This document shows, piece by piece, positions 1-7,218 of a stretch of DNA of 64,000 nt (position 1 is the stretch's first letter; each line of letters begins with the position of its first letter). The stretch comes from Aggregatimonas sangjinii. GTDB lineage: Bacteria; Bacteroidota; Bacteroidia; Flavobacteriales; Flavobacteriaceae. The notes under the pieces are model-generated. The model worked only from the letters and a program-made list of their open reading frames with translations. It ran no database searches and was not told where the DNA came from. The DNA is taken from positions 693,001 through 757,000 of the forward strand of contig NZ_CP040710.1 of the NCBI RefSeq assembly GCF_005943945.1, written 5' to 3'. Made by a program: the position numbers and the translations under genes.

Positions 1-672
1 TTTGTCATTTTCAGATTCTACTTCTCTTAAAGTCATTATGTCAATTTTCTTGCCGTCAGTTTCAATTGTCAGTACTCGACAGTGTTTATTAGCAGGATTG
101 TCAACTAACGAAACTTCTTCTAATTCCATTTCAGTTATTACTCGGCAACATATCTCTCCATTATACAACTTGCCTTTTAAATGACTACACTTTCCATATT
201 TTTCATTGCAAATTGAACAATGACTTTTTTTAATTATTCCTCCCGCACTTTGAAAAAAGAGATTTGGAAACAAAAGCTTTTCATAATTTGCTAATCTTTC
301 TAAATAGCCTATTTCAGATTCAAGTTCAAAAGGATAATTTCTTACTACAGTTCCGTAAGTAACTTGGGCATTAACAAGATTTCCCCAAGCTTCACTCATT
401 TTATCTTGTTTAATGTTTACCAACATCTGTAGCTCGTATTGCAAGGCTAAAAGAGAATTATCTATACAGTATACTAAATTAGCTTCGTTTTCTAATTTTC
501 GTTTTTTAAAGTCTTCTTTAAGTTGTGATAGTTCTTGTCTGTAACTTATCAAATTGTCTATTTCATCCTTTTGGATTTCAATTCCGATTGTGATAAATGC
601 TTTTTTTTGAACCCTTGAAGCAACTTCATTAAATTCTTTAATTAATAAGTTTGGATTTTCTATAAAGACCAT
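1..672 (-). CDS. Hypothetical Cys-rich protein, C-terminus off the left edge
   Basis: An open minus-strand frame runs 224 codons from an ATG at 672-670 to the window edge with no stop. The ATG overlaps the TGA of the upstream gene (TGATG), so the two are translationally coupled in one cassette. The N-terminal 130 residues are charged and helical. Residues about 150-177 hold a cysteine/histidine cluster (C152, C155, C162, H164, C175, C176), suggesting a small metal-binding knuckle. A stretch near residues 188-200 reads EVSLVDNPANKHC, which faintly recalls phage prohead-protease motifs but is not enough to assign one. I do not recognise the family. Its attC should lie beyond the left edge. Confidence 0.7.
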   Translation of the reverse strand, partial: MVFIENPNLLIKEFNEVASRVQKKAFITIGIEIQKDEIDNLISYRQELSQLKEDFKKRKLENEANLVYCIDNSLLALQYELQMLVNIKQDKMSEAWGNLVNAQVTYGTVVRNYPFELESEIGYLERLANYEKLLFPNLFFQSAGGIIKKSHCSICNEKYGKCSHLKGKLYNGEICCRVITEMELEEVSLVDNPANKHCRVLTIETDGKKIDIMTLREVESENDK

Positions 673-1151
673 CATTTCATTGCCTTAATAACCTTTTCTA
701 AACCTTTCAAACCCTCAACATCTCCTTTGTAATTAATCTTTTTTAATTTACCTTTTGCTTTCGTTTCGATATGAAATTCCACGTGTGCTTTCTTTTTTCC
801 AACGGTTCCTTTTAGAGCATCGTAAACGTAATTTGATAACACATTCAACGCAACTGGCACAACAGCAGAATTTTCTGTGATAGTAGATAAACTAAAGAAT
901 ATTGCAGGCAAATAAATATCTGCGTTTTTTCTACTTCTGTATAGTTCAGTGTCACCTCCAAGAACGGATAATTCCAATTCATTTAATTTAAAATGCTTAT
1001 TCAATTCTATCATATTATCCGTAAAAATGAATTCAGCTTTCTTTTCGGCAGTTGACAAATTCTCTGGAAAAAAAGAAATCTTATCAGGTAATGATAAATT
1101 CAATTTTTCAAGTTTGTCCTCAACTTTATATTCCTCTATTGTGTAGCTCAT
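672..1151 (-). CDS. Hypothetical cytosolic protein, first gene of a cassette
   Basis: This 159-residue protein has no signal peptide or membrane segment. The start ATG at 1151 lies 19 nt after the GTTGGGC cassette-start heptamer (1171-1177), the spacing expected of an integron cassette. The middle of the protein, around residues 75-115, has a hydrophobic stretch containing YLPAIFFSL and VALNVLSNYVYDALKG. The C-terminal 40 residues are lysine-rich, with alternating strand-like residues. The gene is coupled to the next one by a TGATG overlap. I do not recognise the family. A two-gene cassette of unknown proteins could be a defence or toxin-immunity pair, but nothing in the sequence demonstrates that. 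Confidence 0.7.
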   Translation of the reverse strand: MSYTIEEYKVEDKLEKLNLSLPDKISFFPENLSTAEKKAEFIFTDNMIELNKHFKLNELELSVLGGDTELYRSRKNADIYLPAIFFSLSTITENSAVVPVALNVLSNYVYDALKGTVGKKKAHVEFHIETKAKGKLKKINYKGDVEGLKGLEKVIKAMK

Positions 1152-1403
1152 TTGGTTTTTCTTGCATTACGCCCAACGCAGCGCTATGTGTAGTCCTGCG
1201 CATTTTGTGGAAATATAGGGAAAACTTTTTCTGTTTTTCCGGTATTGGGAACGAAATGGGCAGGTCCAGATTACATACCTGCCTGCCGGCCTTTAGATTT
1301 GCCTTATAGATAAAATCTATTATGATGATCGTGTTGAAAAGAGGGGGTCCGGGGGAGACTCATAACTCCTATAAATGTTCATAACTTTATTGAAACATAA
1401 AAA

Positions 1404-1536
1404 AAGAACGGGGTGAACTTTCTGTCGGCCAAGGTTGACGACCTATTGCCTGTATCAGTCCCCGTTCTTCTAACCGGTCGCCCAGAACCATATAGGATTT
1501 CAGCCTCGACTTTTAAAGGTCTTAGTTTAAGCGACC
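1404..1536 (+). ncRNA. Candidate IS110 bridge RNA (target and donor loops)
   Basis: A 10-bp perfect stem (AAGAACGGGG at 1404-1413, CCCCGTTCTT at 1460-1469) encloses a loop containing CTGTCGGC (1422-1429) and TGCCTG (1447-1452). The target left side is CTGCCGGC, and the reverse complement of the right side CAGGCA is TGCCTG, so both guides fit with one wobble-compatible change. A second loop between GGTCG (1476-1480) and CGACC (1532-1536) holds ATAGGAT (from 1492), matching the element's right end at 2588-2594. It also holds TTTAAAGG, near the reverse complement of the left end CCTTTAGA. The loop order (target then donor) follows the IS621-type bridge RNA. RNA expression is inferred. Confidence 0.6.
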
Positions 1537-1557
1537 ATTTTCAAACATGGTAAAATT

Positions 1558-2553
1558 ATGGAAATCAAGGAAATTATCGGTATCGACGTGAGTAAATTAA
1601 CATTGGACGCCCACATCCACTTAAAAGGCGTTGCGGAAAGGTTCACCAATACCGTGGATGGCATCAAGGAAATGTGCGTATGGGCAAATGAGAACCTTGG
1701 CCCGGCCATGGACGGCCTTCTTTTCGTATTCGAGCACACGGGGCTCTATAGCGACACGCTCGAAGAGTTCCTCGATACGGCGAGGCTGCCCTACCGTATC
1801 GTTCCCGGCCTGGAGATCAAACGCTCCCTTGGCATTGCCAGGGGAAAGGACGACAGGGCGGACGCAAAGCGGATAGCCCTTTACGGATGGCGCACTAGGG
1901 AGGAATTCGTACCGCGCCAAAGACCGGATGCGAAACTGGCGGACATGAAAAGGCTCATGTCCCTGCGCAGGAAACTGGTCGCCCAACGGGCGGGCCATAT
2001 CGCGAACCTGGGTGAGCAGCGAAGGGTATTGGGCGGAGACCCGCACCAACGCCTGTACAGCTGTCAAAAGGCCATCATCGACTGCCTGGACAAAGAGATT
2101 GCGGCGTTGGAGAGCGATATCGACGGGCTTATCGCACGGGACCCGAAGCTCAATGGGATGTTCACCCTATTGCTCACCGTCAAGGGCATCGGAAAGGTCA
2201 CGGCAAGGTTCCTTATCGTGTACACCAATGGGTTCAAGTGGTTCGCAAGCTGGAGGAAGTTCGCCTCCTACGTCGGGATCGCACCCTTCCCCAATACCTC
2301 CGGGACCAGTCTCAAGGGAAGGACGAAGGTCAACAGGATGGCCAACAAGGAAGGAAAGGTGCTGTTGAACATGTGCGCATGTACCGCCGTACAGTACAGC
2401 CACGAAATGAAAAGATACTATGAAAAAAGGATCGGTGAGGGAAAGGACAAAATGTCCACAATGAACATCATAAGGAACAAGGTACTGGCCAGGGCGTTCG
2501 CAGTGGTAAGGCGCGGCACACCGTATGTCGATACCATGAAATTCATCTCATGA
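1558..2553 (+). CDS. IS110-family transposase (DEDD RuvC-like N-domain, Tnp_20 C-domain)
   Basis: This 331-residue recombinase catalyses bridge-RNA-guided excision and insertion of its element. The N-terminal RuvC-like domain starts with IGIDVSKLTLD and continues through FEHTG and the KDDRADAKRIA motif, giving the acidic DEDD set. The C-terminal Transposase_20 domain begins near residue 200 at TVKGIGKVTARFL. It contains the SGTSLKG segment, expected to carry the catalytic serine. The length is normal for the family and the frame is intact, so the element may be active. Base composition is more GC-rich than the flanking cassettes, consistent with recent arrival. Confidence 0.95.
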   Translation: MEIKEIIGIDVSKLTLDAHIHLKGVAERFTNTVDGIKEMCVWANENLGPAMDGLLFVFEHTGLYSDTLEEFLDTARLPYRIVPGLEIKRSLGIARGKDDRADAKRIALYGWRTREEFVPRQRPDAKLADMKRLMSLRRKLVAQRAGHIANLGEQRRVLGGDPHQRLYSCQKAIIDCLDKEIAALESDIDGLIARDPKLNGMFTLLLTVKGIGKVTARFLIVYTNGFKWFASWRKFASYVGIAPFPNTSGTSLKGRTKVNRMANKEGKVLLNMCACTAVQYSHEMKRYYEKRIGEGKDKMSTMNIIRNKVLARAFAVVRRGTPYVDTMKFIS

Positions 2554-2697
2554 TAGAAAAAATTTATGAAGAATATTTGTTTTAACCATAGGATACAGGC
2601 AGGTAGTGTTTGATATGTGGCGTTCATGGGCCGTCGTGGCGTTGTCGGCGGGAATACCTAACGCCTACGCCCATATGTGATCTGTCATAGCTCGACC

Positions 2698-2780
2698 GAT
2701 GATGTAGCATTTCCCTATGGGCGGGAATCGAGGTACGAGATGTAGCCTATAGGGTCGCCACAGGCGAATGCTACATCATC
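2698..2780. repeat. 83-bp palindromic unit, copy 1
   Basis: The unit is bounded by perfect 14-bp arms GATGATGTAGCATT and AATGCTACATCATC. It is identical over 83 bp to the copies at 5242-5324 and 7967-8049. Here the flanks also pair (CTCGACC on the left, GGTCGAG on the right). It has no coding capacity. It behaves like a small non-autonomous element lodged inside attC-like sites. Confidence 0.8.
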
Positions 2781-3015
2781 GGTCGAGCTATGAACAGTAC
2801 GGGAGCAAACCAGCGTTTGCTTTCCGCCACGCACATAGCGAAATCTTTTGGTTTTGTTTTTTCTTTTTTCCTGTCCAAAGCAAAATCCAAAAGATTTTGC
2901 GGACTTCATAAAAATACACAAACCTTTCGTCTAAGCCCTAAGCCCGTATTGTTTATAGCATCTATGTAAAAGCAGCGTGTCCTTTATCTTTAAAGTTCTT
3001 TAAAACAATTAAGAT

Positions 3016-4071
3016 ATGAAACAGGAACACACTGCAGTACCTAAGTTATTCATTGGTATCGATATTCACAAGCGAAGTTGGAAGATACATTGCTCGACCG
3101 ATATTTCCGGGGGCAAGACTTTTTCGATGCCACCCGAGCCTGAAATACTTCTAAACCATGTTGAGAAGTATTACCCTGATTTCGATGTTTCGACAGCCTA
3201 TGAAGCGGGTTGCTGCGGATATTCCGCGCACCGATGTTTCGAGAGCTATGGATGGCGTTCCTTGGTAGTGAATCCTGCCGATGTGCATAGAAAGGGCAAG
3301 GAGAAGCATACCAAGACGGATAGGATAGATGCGCAGCTCATAGCAAGGGAGCTCAAGGATGGTCGTTTGGATGGCATCCATGTCCCGGATATGGAGCGGG
3401 AACAGTTGCGCAGCCTTTTCCGCAGAAGGAACGATCTGGTCAAGGATTACCGTCGCATAAAGAGCTTGATAAAATCCCAGCTGCTTTATTTTGGTATTGC
3501 CGTCCCTGCAGAGTTCGACAATAGCCACTGGAGTCATAATTTTCGCAACTGGCTTGATGCTTTGGCGTTCGAGTATTCGCCCGCGCGGGCGACCCTTGAC
3601 AGTCGCATGCGCCAATTCCGTTTCGTGGATCAAGATCTACGTGACGTATCAACACAACTACGCAGGTTTTGTAAGACCTATTACAGGAAGGATTATAAGT
3701 TGCTCAGGAGTATTCCGGGCATTGGCGGCATCGTTGCCTGTGGTATTCTTTGTGAATTGGGTGACTTGAGAAGATTTAGAAGTCTGAAACACTTGTCGGG
3801 CTATGTAGGTTTGGCACCTGGCATTCATCAAAGTGGCGATAATCTGCGCACGACCGGTATCACTAGAAGGGCACACCGTCTCATACGCAGCTATTTCATA
3901 GAGGCCTCATGGCAGGCGGTACGGACCGACCCTGTGATGCAGGCGTATTATAGAAAGCATTCAGGAAGAAACGTGAAGAGCATCATCGTAAAAGTAGCGA
4001 GAAAGCTGCTTAGTAGAACATTAGCGGTTATCAAGACCGAAGTGCCTTATACGATAGGAGTCATTGAATAA
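3016..4071 (+). CDS. IS110-family transposase, IS1111-attC type, copy 1
   Basis: The protein has 351 residues. The RuvC-like half shows IGIDIHKRSWKIH near residue 13, AYEAG near 60 and KTDRIDAQLIA near 98. The Transposase_20 half begins at LRSIPGIGGIVACGIL near residue 235, followed by SGDNLRTTGITRRAHR, which supplies the expected catalytic serine region. The reading frame is complete and identical to the second copy at 9539-10594, implying very recent transposition or ongoing homogenisation. The start ATG follows an AT-rich leader that carries the left subterminal repeat. Confidence 0.95.
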   Translation: MKQEHTAVPKLFIGIDIHKRSWKIHCSTDISGGKTFSMPPEPEILLNHVEKYYPDFDVSTAYEAGCCGYSAHRCFESYGWRSLVVNPADVHRKGKEKHTKTDRIDAQLIARELKDGRLDGIHVPDMEREQLRSLFRRRNDLVKDYRRIKSLIKSQLLYFGIAVPAEFDNSHWSHNFRNWLDALAFEYSPARATLDSRMRQFRFVDQDLRDVSTQLRRFCKTYYRKDYKLLRSIPGIGGIVACGILCELGDLRRFRSLKHLSGYVGLAPGIHQSGDNLRTTGITRRAHRLIRSYFIEASWQAVRTDPVMQAYYRKHSGRNVKSIIVKVARKLLSRTLAVIKTEVPYTIGVIE

Positions 4072-4351
4072 AAAAATGAATATATAATCATAACAAAGCT
4101 CACAAAGAAGTATCAAAGACCTGTACCACAAAACATAACCCGTGACCGTCTCGGGACAGGATCACATTTTATAGCAAGTGACCGGGTCTATTATAGCTTA
4201 TGATCATACAGATGCTGGTGAACCCGATAACGGAGTATCACATATAGGAGTGGGGGCAAGTTATATGAAAAGAAAAAAAGGTGGTTTAAGGCAAAAAGAA
4301 AATATTGACTAACTTTAAAGAACTGGACTATGGCTTTTCATAGGAGGTTTT
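4072..4351 (+). ncRNA. Candidate 3' bridge RNA region of the IS1111-type element, copy 1
   Basis: The 280 bp downstream of the transposase have no ORF. They contain TTTATAGC (4168-4175) and TTATAGC (4191-4197), matching the attC arm next to the insertion point (GTTTATAGC). They also contain ATAGGAG (4254-4260), matching the element's right end (CATAGGAGG, 4339-4347). These would serve as target and donor guides. I could not find convincing right-side guides, so the assignment is tentative. Confidence 0.4.
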
Positions 4352-4352
4352 G

Positions 4353-4655
4353 TTAGGCAACGTTTTTCCTTGCGTACTGTTTGATTTGATCGAGTTCCTT
4401 CTCTTTATTTTCCTTTTCTTCCTCGATGTCATAATCATTTTGGATTCCGAGCCAGAATTTTGCGGAATTACCAAAATATTTGCTCAATCGTAAAGCGGTG
4501 TCGGCCGTAATCCGGCGATTACCCTTTATGATTTCCGAAATCCTTGTTTGCGGGATCTTTAAGTCTTTTGAAAGCCTGTAAGCGGTAATTTCAAGAGGCT
4601 CCAAAAATTCGAGGTTCAAGATCTCTCCGGGATGGATGTTCGATAACTTCTCCAT
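4353..4655 (-). CDS. higA: HigA-family antitoxin (XRE helix-turn-helix)
   Basis: This 100-residue antitoxin neutralises the upstream HigB toxin and should repress the operon. A HigA-type HTH spans about residues 8-75: HPGEIL, then AYRLSKDLKIPQTRISEIIKG, ending in ALRLSKYFGNSAKFWLGIQ. The C-terminal 25 residues are a highly charged Lys/Glu tail. The gene follows higB by 10 bp, the usual toxin-first order. The stop codon abuts the GCCTAAC heptamer of attC-like site 4. Toxin-antitoxin cassettes are common in large chromosomal integrons, where they discourage cassette loss. Confidence 0.92.
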   Translation of the reverse strand: MEKLSNIHPGEILNLEFLEPLEITAYRLSKDLKIPQTRISEIIKGNRRITADTALRLSKYFGNSAKFWLGIQNDYDIEEEKENKEKELDQIKQYARKNVA

Positions 4656-4665
4656 AATTTTTTTA

Positions 4666-4947
4666 TTAATGATAATCGATTATTTCCACTTCGCTTGCGT
4701 TTCCGTTGTTCCAGATGAACATAATCCTCCACTGCCTATTGATTCGGATGCTATGGTATTCCTTCAATTTTCCGGTAAGCTTTTCAAGACGGTTCGATGG
4801 AGGGATGCGTAAGTCGGCAATGTCCTGTGAGTTGTTCAACATTCTCAATTTCCGACGTCCGATACTTTGGATTTCGAGCGGCATTTTTTTAACCCTGATA
4901 CCTTTCCAAATCCGTTCGGTGTCTTTCGCTCCAAAGGAGATAATCAT
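4666..4947 (-). CDS. higB: HigB/RelE-superfamily toxin
   Basis: The protein has 93 residues, the typical HigB length. It reads from MIISFGAKDTERIWKG through RRKLRMLNNSQDIADLRIPPSNRLEKL to a C-terminal QWRIMFIWNNGNASEVEIIDYH strand pattern, the RelE/ParE fold of host-inhibition-of-growth toxins that cleave mRNA on the ribosome. The residues conserved in the family (Arg in WRIMF, the terminal D-Y-H) are present. The start ATG lies just downstream of an operator-like palindrome at 4959-4971. The toxin and antitoxin together fill one cassette. Confidence 0.92.
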   Translation of the reverse strand: MIISFGAKDTERIWKGIRVKKMPLEIQSIGRRKLRMLNNSQDIADLRIPPSNRLEKLTGKLKEYHSIRINRQWRIMFIWNNGNASEVEIIDYH

Positions 4948-4958
4948 ATTACCGTTTT

Positions 4959-4979
4959 ACGTTACTAACGTCAAAGATA
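4959..4979 (-). promoter_or_regulatory. higBA promoter and operator palindrome
   Basis: On the minus strand TATCTTTG (4979-4972) fits the Bacteroidota -7 box TAnnTTTG. Directly downstream is a perfect 6-1-6 palindrome (ACGTTA-C-TAACGT, 4959-4971), 11 bp before the higB start. Its position suits autorepression by HigA. This means the cassette carries its own promoter. Confidence 0.6.
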
Positions 4980-5127
4980 AGTAATTTTTTTTATTTGGTA
5001 GAAGGTTTCTTAAAATGTTGCCTAACGCAGCGCTATGTGTAGTCCGCGCAATATTATGGAAATATAGTGAAATCCATTTTCGGATTTCGACGGTATTGGG
5101 AATAATATTGCGCGGTCCAGATTACAT

Positions 5128-5149
5128 ACCTGCCTGCCGGCAGGCAGGT
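5128..5149. repeat. Short perfect palindrome (dispersed repeat), intact copy
   Basis: The half-sites CCTGCCTGCC and GGCAGGCAGG are joined and flanked by A and T. Further copies lie at 7853-7874 and, as an insertion, at 6259-6278. A copy near 1279-1290/2596-2604 is split by an IS110 element. Read in one frame it encodes LPAGRQ. Confidence 0.85.
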
Positions 5150-5241
5150 AGTGTTTGATATGTGGCGTTCACGGGCCGTCGTGGCGTTGTCGGCGGGAAT
5201 ACCTAGCGCCTACGCCCTTATGTGATCTGTCATAGCGCTGC

Positions 5242-5324
5242 GATGATGTAGCATTTCCCTATGGGCGGGAATCGAGGTACGAGATGTAGCCTATAGGGTC
5301 GCCACAGGCGAATGCTACATCATC
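5242..5324. repeat. 83-bp palindromic unit, copy 2
   Basis: Identical to the units at 2698-2780 and 7967-8049, with the same 14-bp terminal arms. The left flank is CATAGCGCTGC and the right flank AGTTTTGGCTATGG, which do not pair here, unlike in copy 1. Confidence 0.8.
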
Positions 5325-5520
5325 AGTTTTGGCTATGGTTTCGTTACGGAATGGTACGCGAGTATCATTCCGCCGTAACCATAAATTTAGCAAAAAGGCT
5401 CGAAATTCCGATTAGGAATTTCAGCCGTAATGAACTATAGCCGTTGTGCCTGTTGCACAAGTTAGCGAAAAAAGTCGGTGGTGATCATTGCCGAACCGAA
5501 GATCGATCGTAACTTTAGGT

Positions 5521-7112
5521 ATGCAGGGCAAGAAAGAGTATCAAGAAAAACTGTTCGCACGATTCCAGTTGAGCGAACGAATCCCGAAGAACAATTTCTA
5601 CAGGCGCTTGAAAGGAGCTATCGACCTGTATTTTCTCTATCGGCTTACCAAGGGGTATTACGGCGATAGCGGCCAGAAGAGCATCGACCCCTTGGTGTTC
5701 TTCAAAATGTGTTTGGTAGGATACCTTGAAAATATCATCAGTGACCGTAAACTGATAGCGCATTGTTCGCTGCGCTTGGACATCCTCTACTTCATAGGTT
5801 ACGACATCGATGAAGAGTTGCCATGGCACAGTACGATAAGCCGTACACGGCAACTGTTCCCCGAGGTAGTATTCGAAGAGGTATTCACCGAGGTATTGGG
5901 CATGTGCATTGAAAAGGGAATGGTCAGCGGCCATACCCAGGCAATCGATTCGGCCCCGGTAAAAGCCAACGCAAGTATGGACACGTTGGAGCTGAAGGTG
6001 CCCGAGGACGAACTGGACGAACATCTGCGCAAGGTGCGTGCGATGAGTACGATGGACAAGGAAGAACCGCACCGCAAGTCGAAGAACGACAGGTCGGACA
6101 AGGGCCAGCGCAGTGTTACGGCGAACAAAAAAGAACTGGCCGCGATAAAGGGCCGTAATAGGAAGTGGGCCAAGGACCAGGACCAAAGGCCCGGGGCCGG
6201 CAACAAGGGTTCGAAATATACCAGTAACAAAACACACTATAGCCCTACGGACCCGGACCTGCCTGCCGGCAGGCAGGTGCGCGTATCAGTGTAAAACCGG
6301 GCAAGGCGAGGAAACTGAACTACCTCTCCCAACTCAGTGTCGATACCGCGCACCATGTAATCACCGATATCAGGGCGTACCATGCCGATGGGAAGGATAA
6401 CCAACAGTTGCCCGATATCGCAAGGAGGCTACAAGGGCGTCTATGGAAACAAGGCCTGGTCTGGGAGAACTGCGTGGCGGACACGGGCTACAGTAGCGGG
6501 GAGAACTATGCCTTTTTGGAAGAACGGGGCCTAAAGAGTTTCATCCCGCCCCATGGCACCTACAAGGGCGGCCCCGATGGGTTCTCGTATATCGAGGAAC
6601 AGGACCATTACCGATGCCCGCGGGGCAAGGTGATACCCTTTACCAAAGTATTCGACGATTATCGCACGGGTACCAAAAAGAAAGAGTACCGCGCAAGGAA
6701 GCATGTGTGTGCCGGTTGCCCGATACGGAGTGATTGCCTGGGCAAGAGTGCGCAGGAAAAGAAGTTCAGCGTTACCTACTACAGGGAAGAATACGAACGT
6801 AACATCTCCCGTGTCAATAGCCCGCAGGGGCGTTACATGAAGGGCAAGCGCCAGAGTACGGTCGAACCCGTGTTCGGGACCCTCACGCAGTTCATGGGCC
6901 TTCGGAAGATAAATACCATCGGAATCGAACAGGCCAACAAGGTGATGCACCTCTCGGCGATCGCATACAATCTGAAGAAATACCTGAAATTCAAGCAACG
7001 GAAGGTGAAAAGCGCCGCCGGTGCATTGAAAGCCACCATTTTGGGCCTTATATCCTGTTTAAGGACCGATAGGGCCTTTTTAAATGAAGGATATCCGCCT
7101 CGGATATACTAA
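5521..7112 (+). pseudogene. IS1182-family transposase broken by a 20-nt palindrome
   Basis: The N-terminal part (DUF772-like) starts at MQGKKEYQEKLF, a more typical start than the in-frame ATG 33 nt upstream. It continues through FQLSERIPKNNFYRRL and QAIDSAPVKANAS. After THYSPTDPD the frame meets a 20-nt insertion (6259-6278), adds LPAGRQVRVSV and stops. Removing exactly those 20 nt restores DPD-ARVSVKPGKARKLNYL, and the frame then runs on through VADTGYSSGENY, RCPRGK, CAGCPIRSDC and STVEPVFGTLTQFMGLR to 7112. Both halves match one IS1182 transposase of about 530 residues. The break therefore looks recent and single. Confidence 0.9.
6259..6278. repeat. 20-nt palindrome inserted in the transposase gene
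   Basis: The insertion consists of CTGCCTGCC and GGCAGGCAGGT joined. It lies between GAC (6256-6258) and GCG (6279-6281) and shifts the frame. It is the same palindrome found in the neighbouring attC modules, which indicates that this short sequence can move or be copied into coding DNA. Confidence 0.85.
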
Positions 7113-7218
7113 TATCCCATTTGGAAATCGATGTGCAGAGGAGCTATTTCGAGATCGGGGTATTTGTTTTAAGGTCTTGTGCAACGGTTACTATTGTTGG
7201 CATTAGTTATTCTGCGTA

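Larger units (their letters stand above)
1291..2595 (+). mobile_element. IS110-family insertion sequence inside a 20-bp palindrome
   Basis: The uninterrupted target is seen at 5128-5149 and 7853-7874: the half-sites CCTGCCTGCC and GGCAGGCAGG joined. Here the left half ends at about 1290 and the right half resumes at about 2596, so the element is about 1.3 kb and precisely bounded. There are no terminal inverted repeats and no clear target duplication, as in IS110 elements. The 5' non-coding end is about 267 bp and the 3' end about 42 bp, so this is the IS110 layout with the bridge RNA at the left end. Confidence 0.85.
2960..4351 (+). mobile_element. IS1111-type IS110 element in attC, copy 1
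   Basis: The 1392-bp element is identical in sequence and bounds to that at 9483-10874. It lies between GTTTATAGC of the attC arm and the GTTAGGC heptamer (R'' on the minus strand). Subterminal inverted repeats CTTTAAAGTT (2988-2997) and AACTTTAAAG (4311-4320) sit about 30 bp from each end, a hallmark of the IS1111 group. The long non-coding part is 3' of the transposase, again as in IS1111. The same position is hit in both attC sites, as known for the IS1111-attC group of proteobacterial integrons. Confidence 0.85.
1171..4358 (-). repeat. attC-like site 4, interrupted by two IS110-family elements
   Basis: On the minus strand the site opens with GCCTAAC (4358-4352) directly after higA and closes with GTTGGGC (1177-1171). 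After removing the insertions at 2960-4351 and 1291-2595 it contains two stem modules. Module A spans about 2786-2959, with arms GCTATGAAC and GTTTATAGC and an inner AAATCTTTT/AAAAGATTT hairpin. Module B is 1178-1290 joined to 2596-2697, with outer arms in the GCGCTATG style. An 83-bp palindromic unit lies between them. Without the insertions the site would be about 490 bp, far longer than usual attC sites. Confidence 0.65.
5452..7185 (+). mobile_element. IS1182-type insertion sequence, inactivated
   Basis: The element is about 1.73 kb and is bounded by 10-bp inverted ends GTTGCACAAG (5452-5461) and CTTGTGCAAC (7176-7185). It carries one transposase gene that is now frameshifted. It sits inside attC-like site 3, close to the R'' heptamer of the 7219-7740 cassette. 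The exact ends are inferred from the inverted repeat. A target duplication is not evident. Confidence 0.75.
5020..7202 (-). repeat. attC-like site 3, interrupted by an IS1182-type element
   Basis: On the minus strand the site opens with TGCCAAC (7202-7196) after the gene at 7219-7740 and closes with GTTAGGC (5026-5020) before higB. Module B (5027-5241) has outer arms GCAGCGCTATG and CATAGCGCTGC. An 83-bp palindromic unit (5242-5324) follows. Module A (about 5330-5442) has arms GGCTATGGTTTCGTTACGG and CCGTAATGAACTATAGCC. The IS1182-type element lies at 5452-7185, next to R''. Confidence 0.65.

Noticed and set aside
2-184. Plus-strand open frame at the left edge
   Set aside because: The minus strand is open over the whole of 1-672, coupled to the upstream gene and with sensible composition; the plus reading is its shadow.
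5515-6237. Long minus-strand open frame (240 codons) in the IS1182-type element
   Set aside because: Antisense of the transposase; its codon pattern reflects the GC-rich opposite strand.
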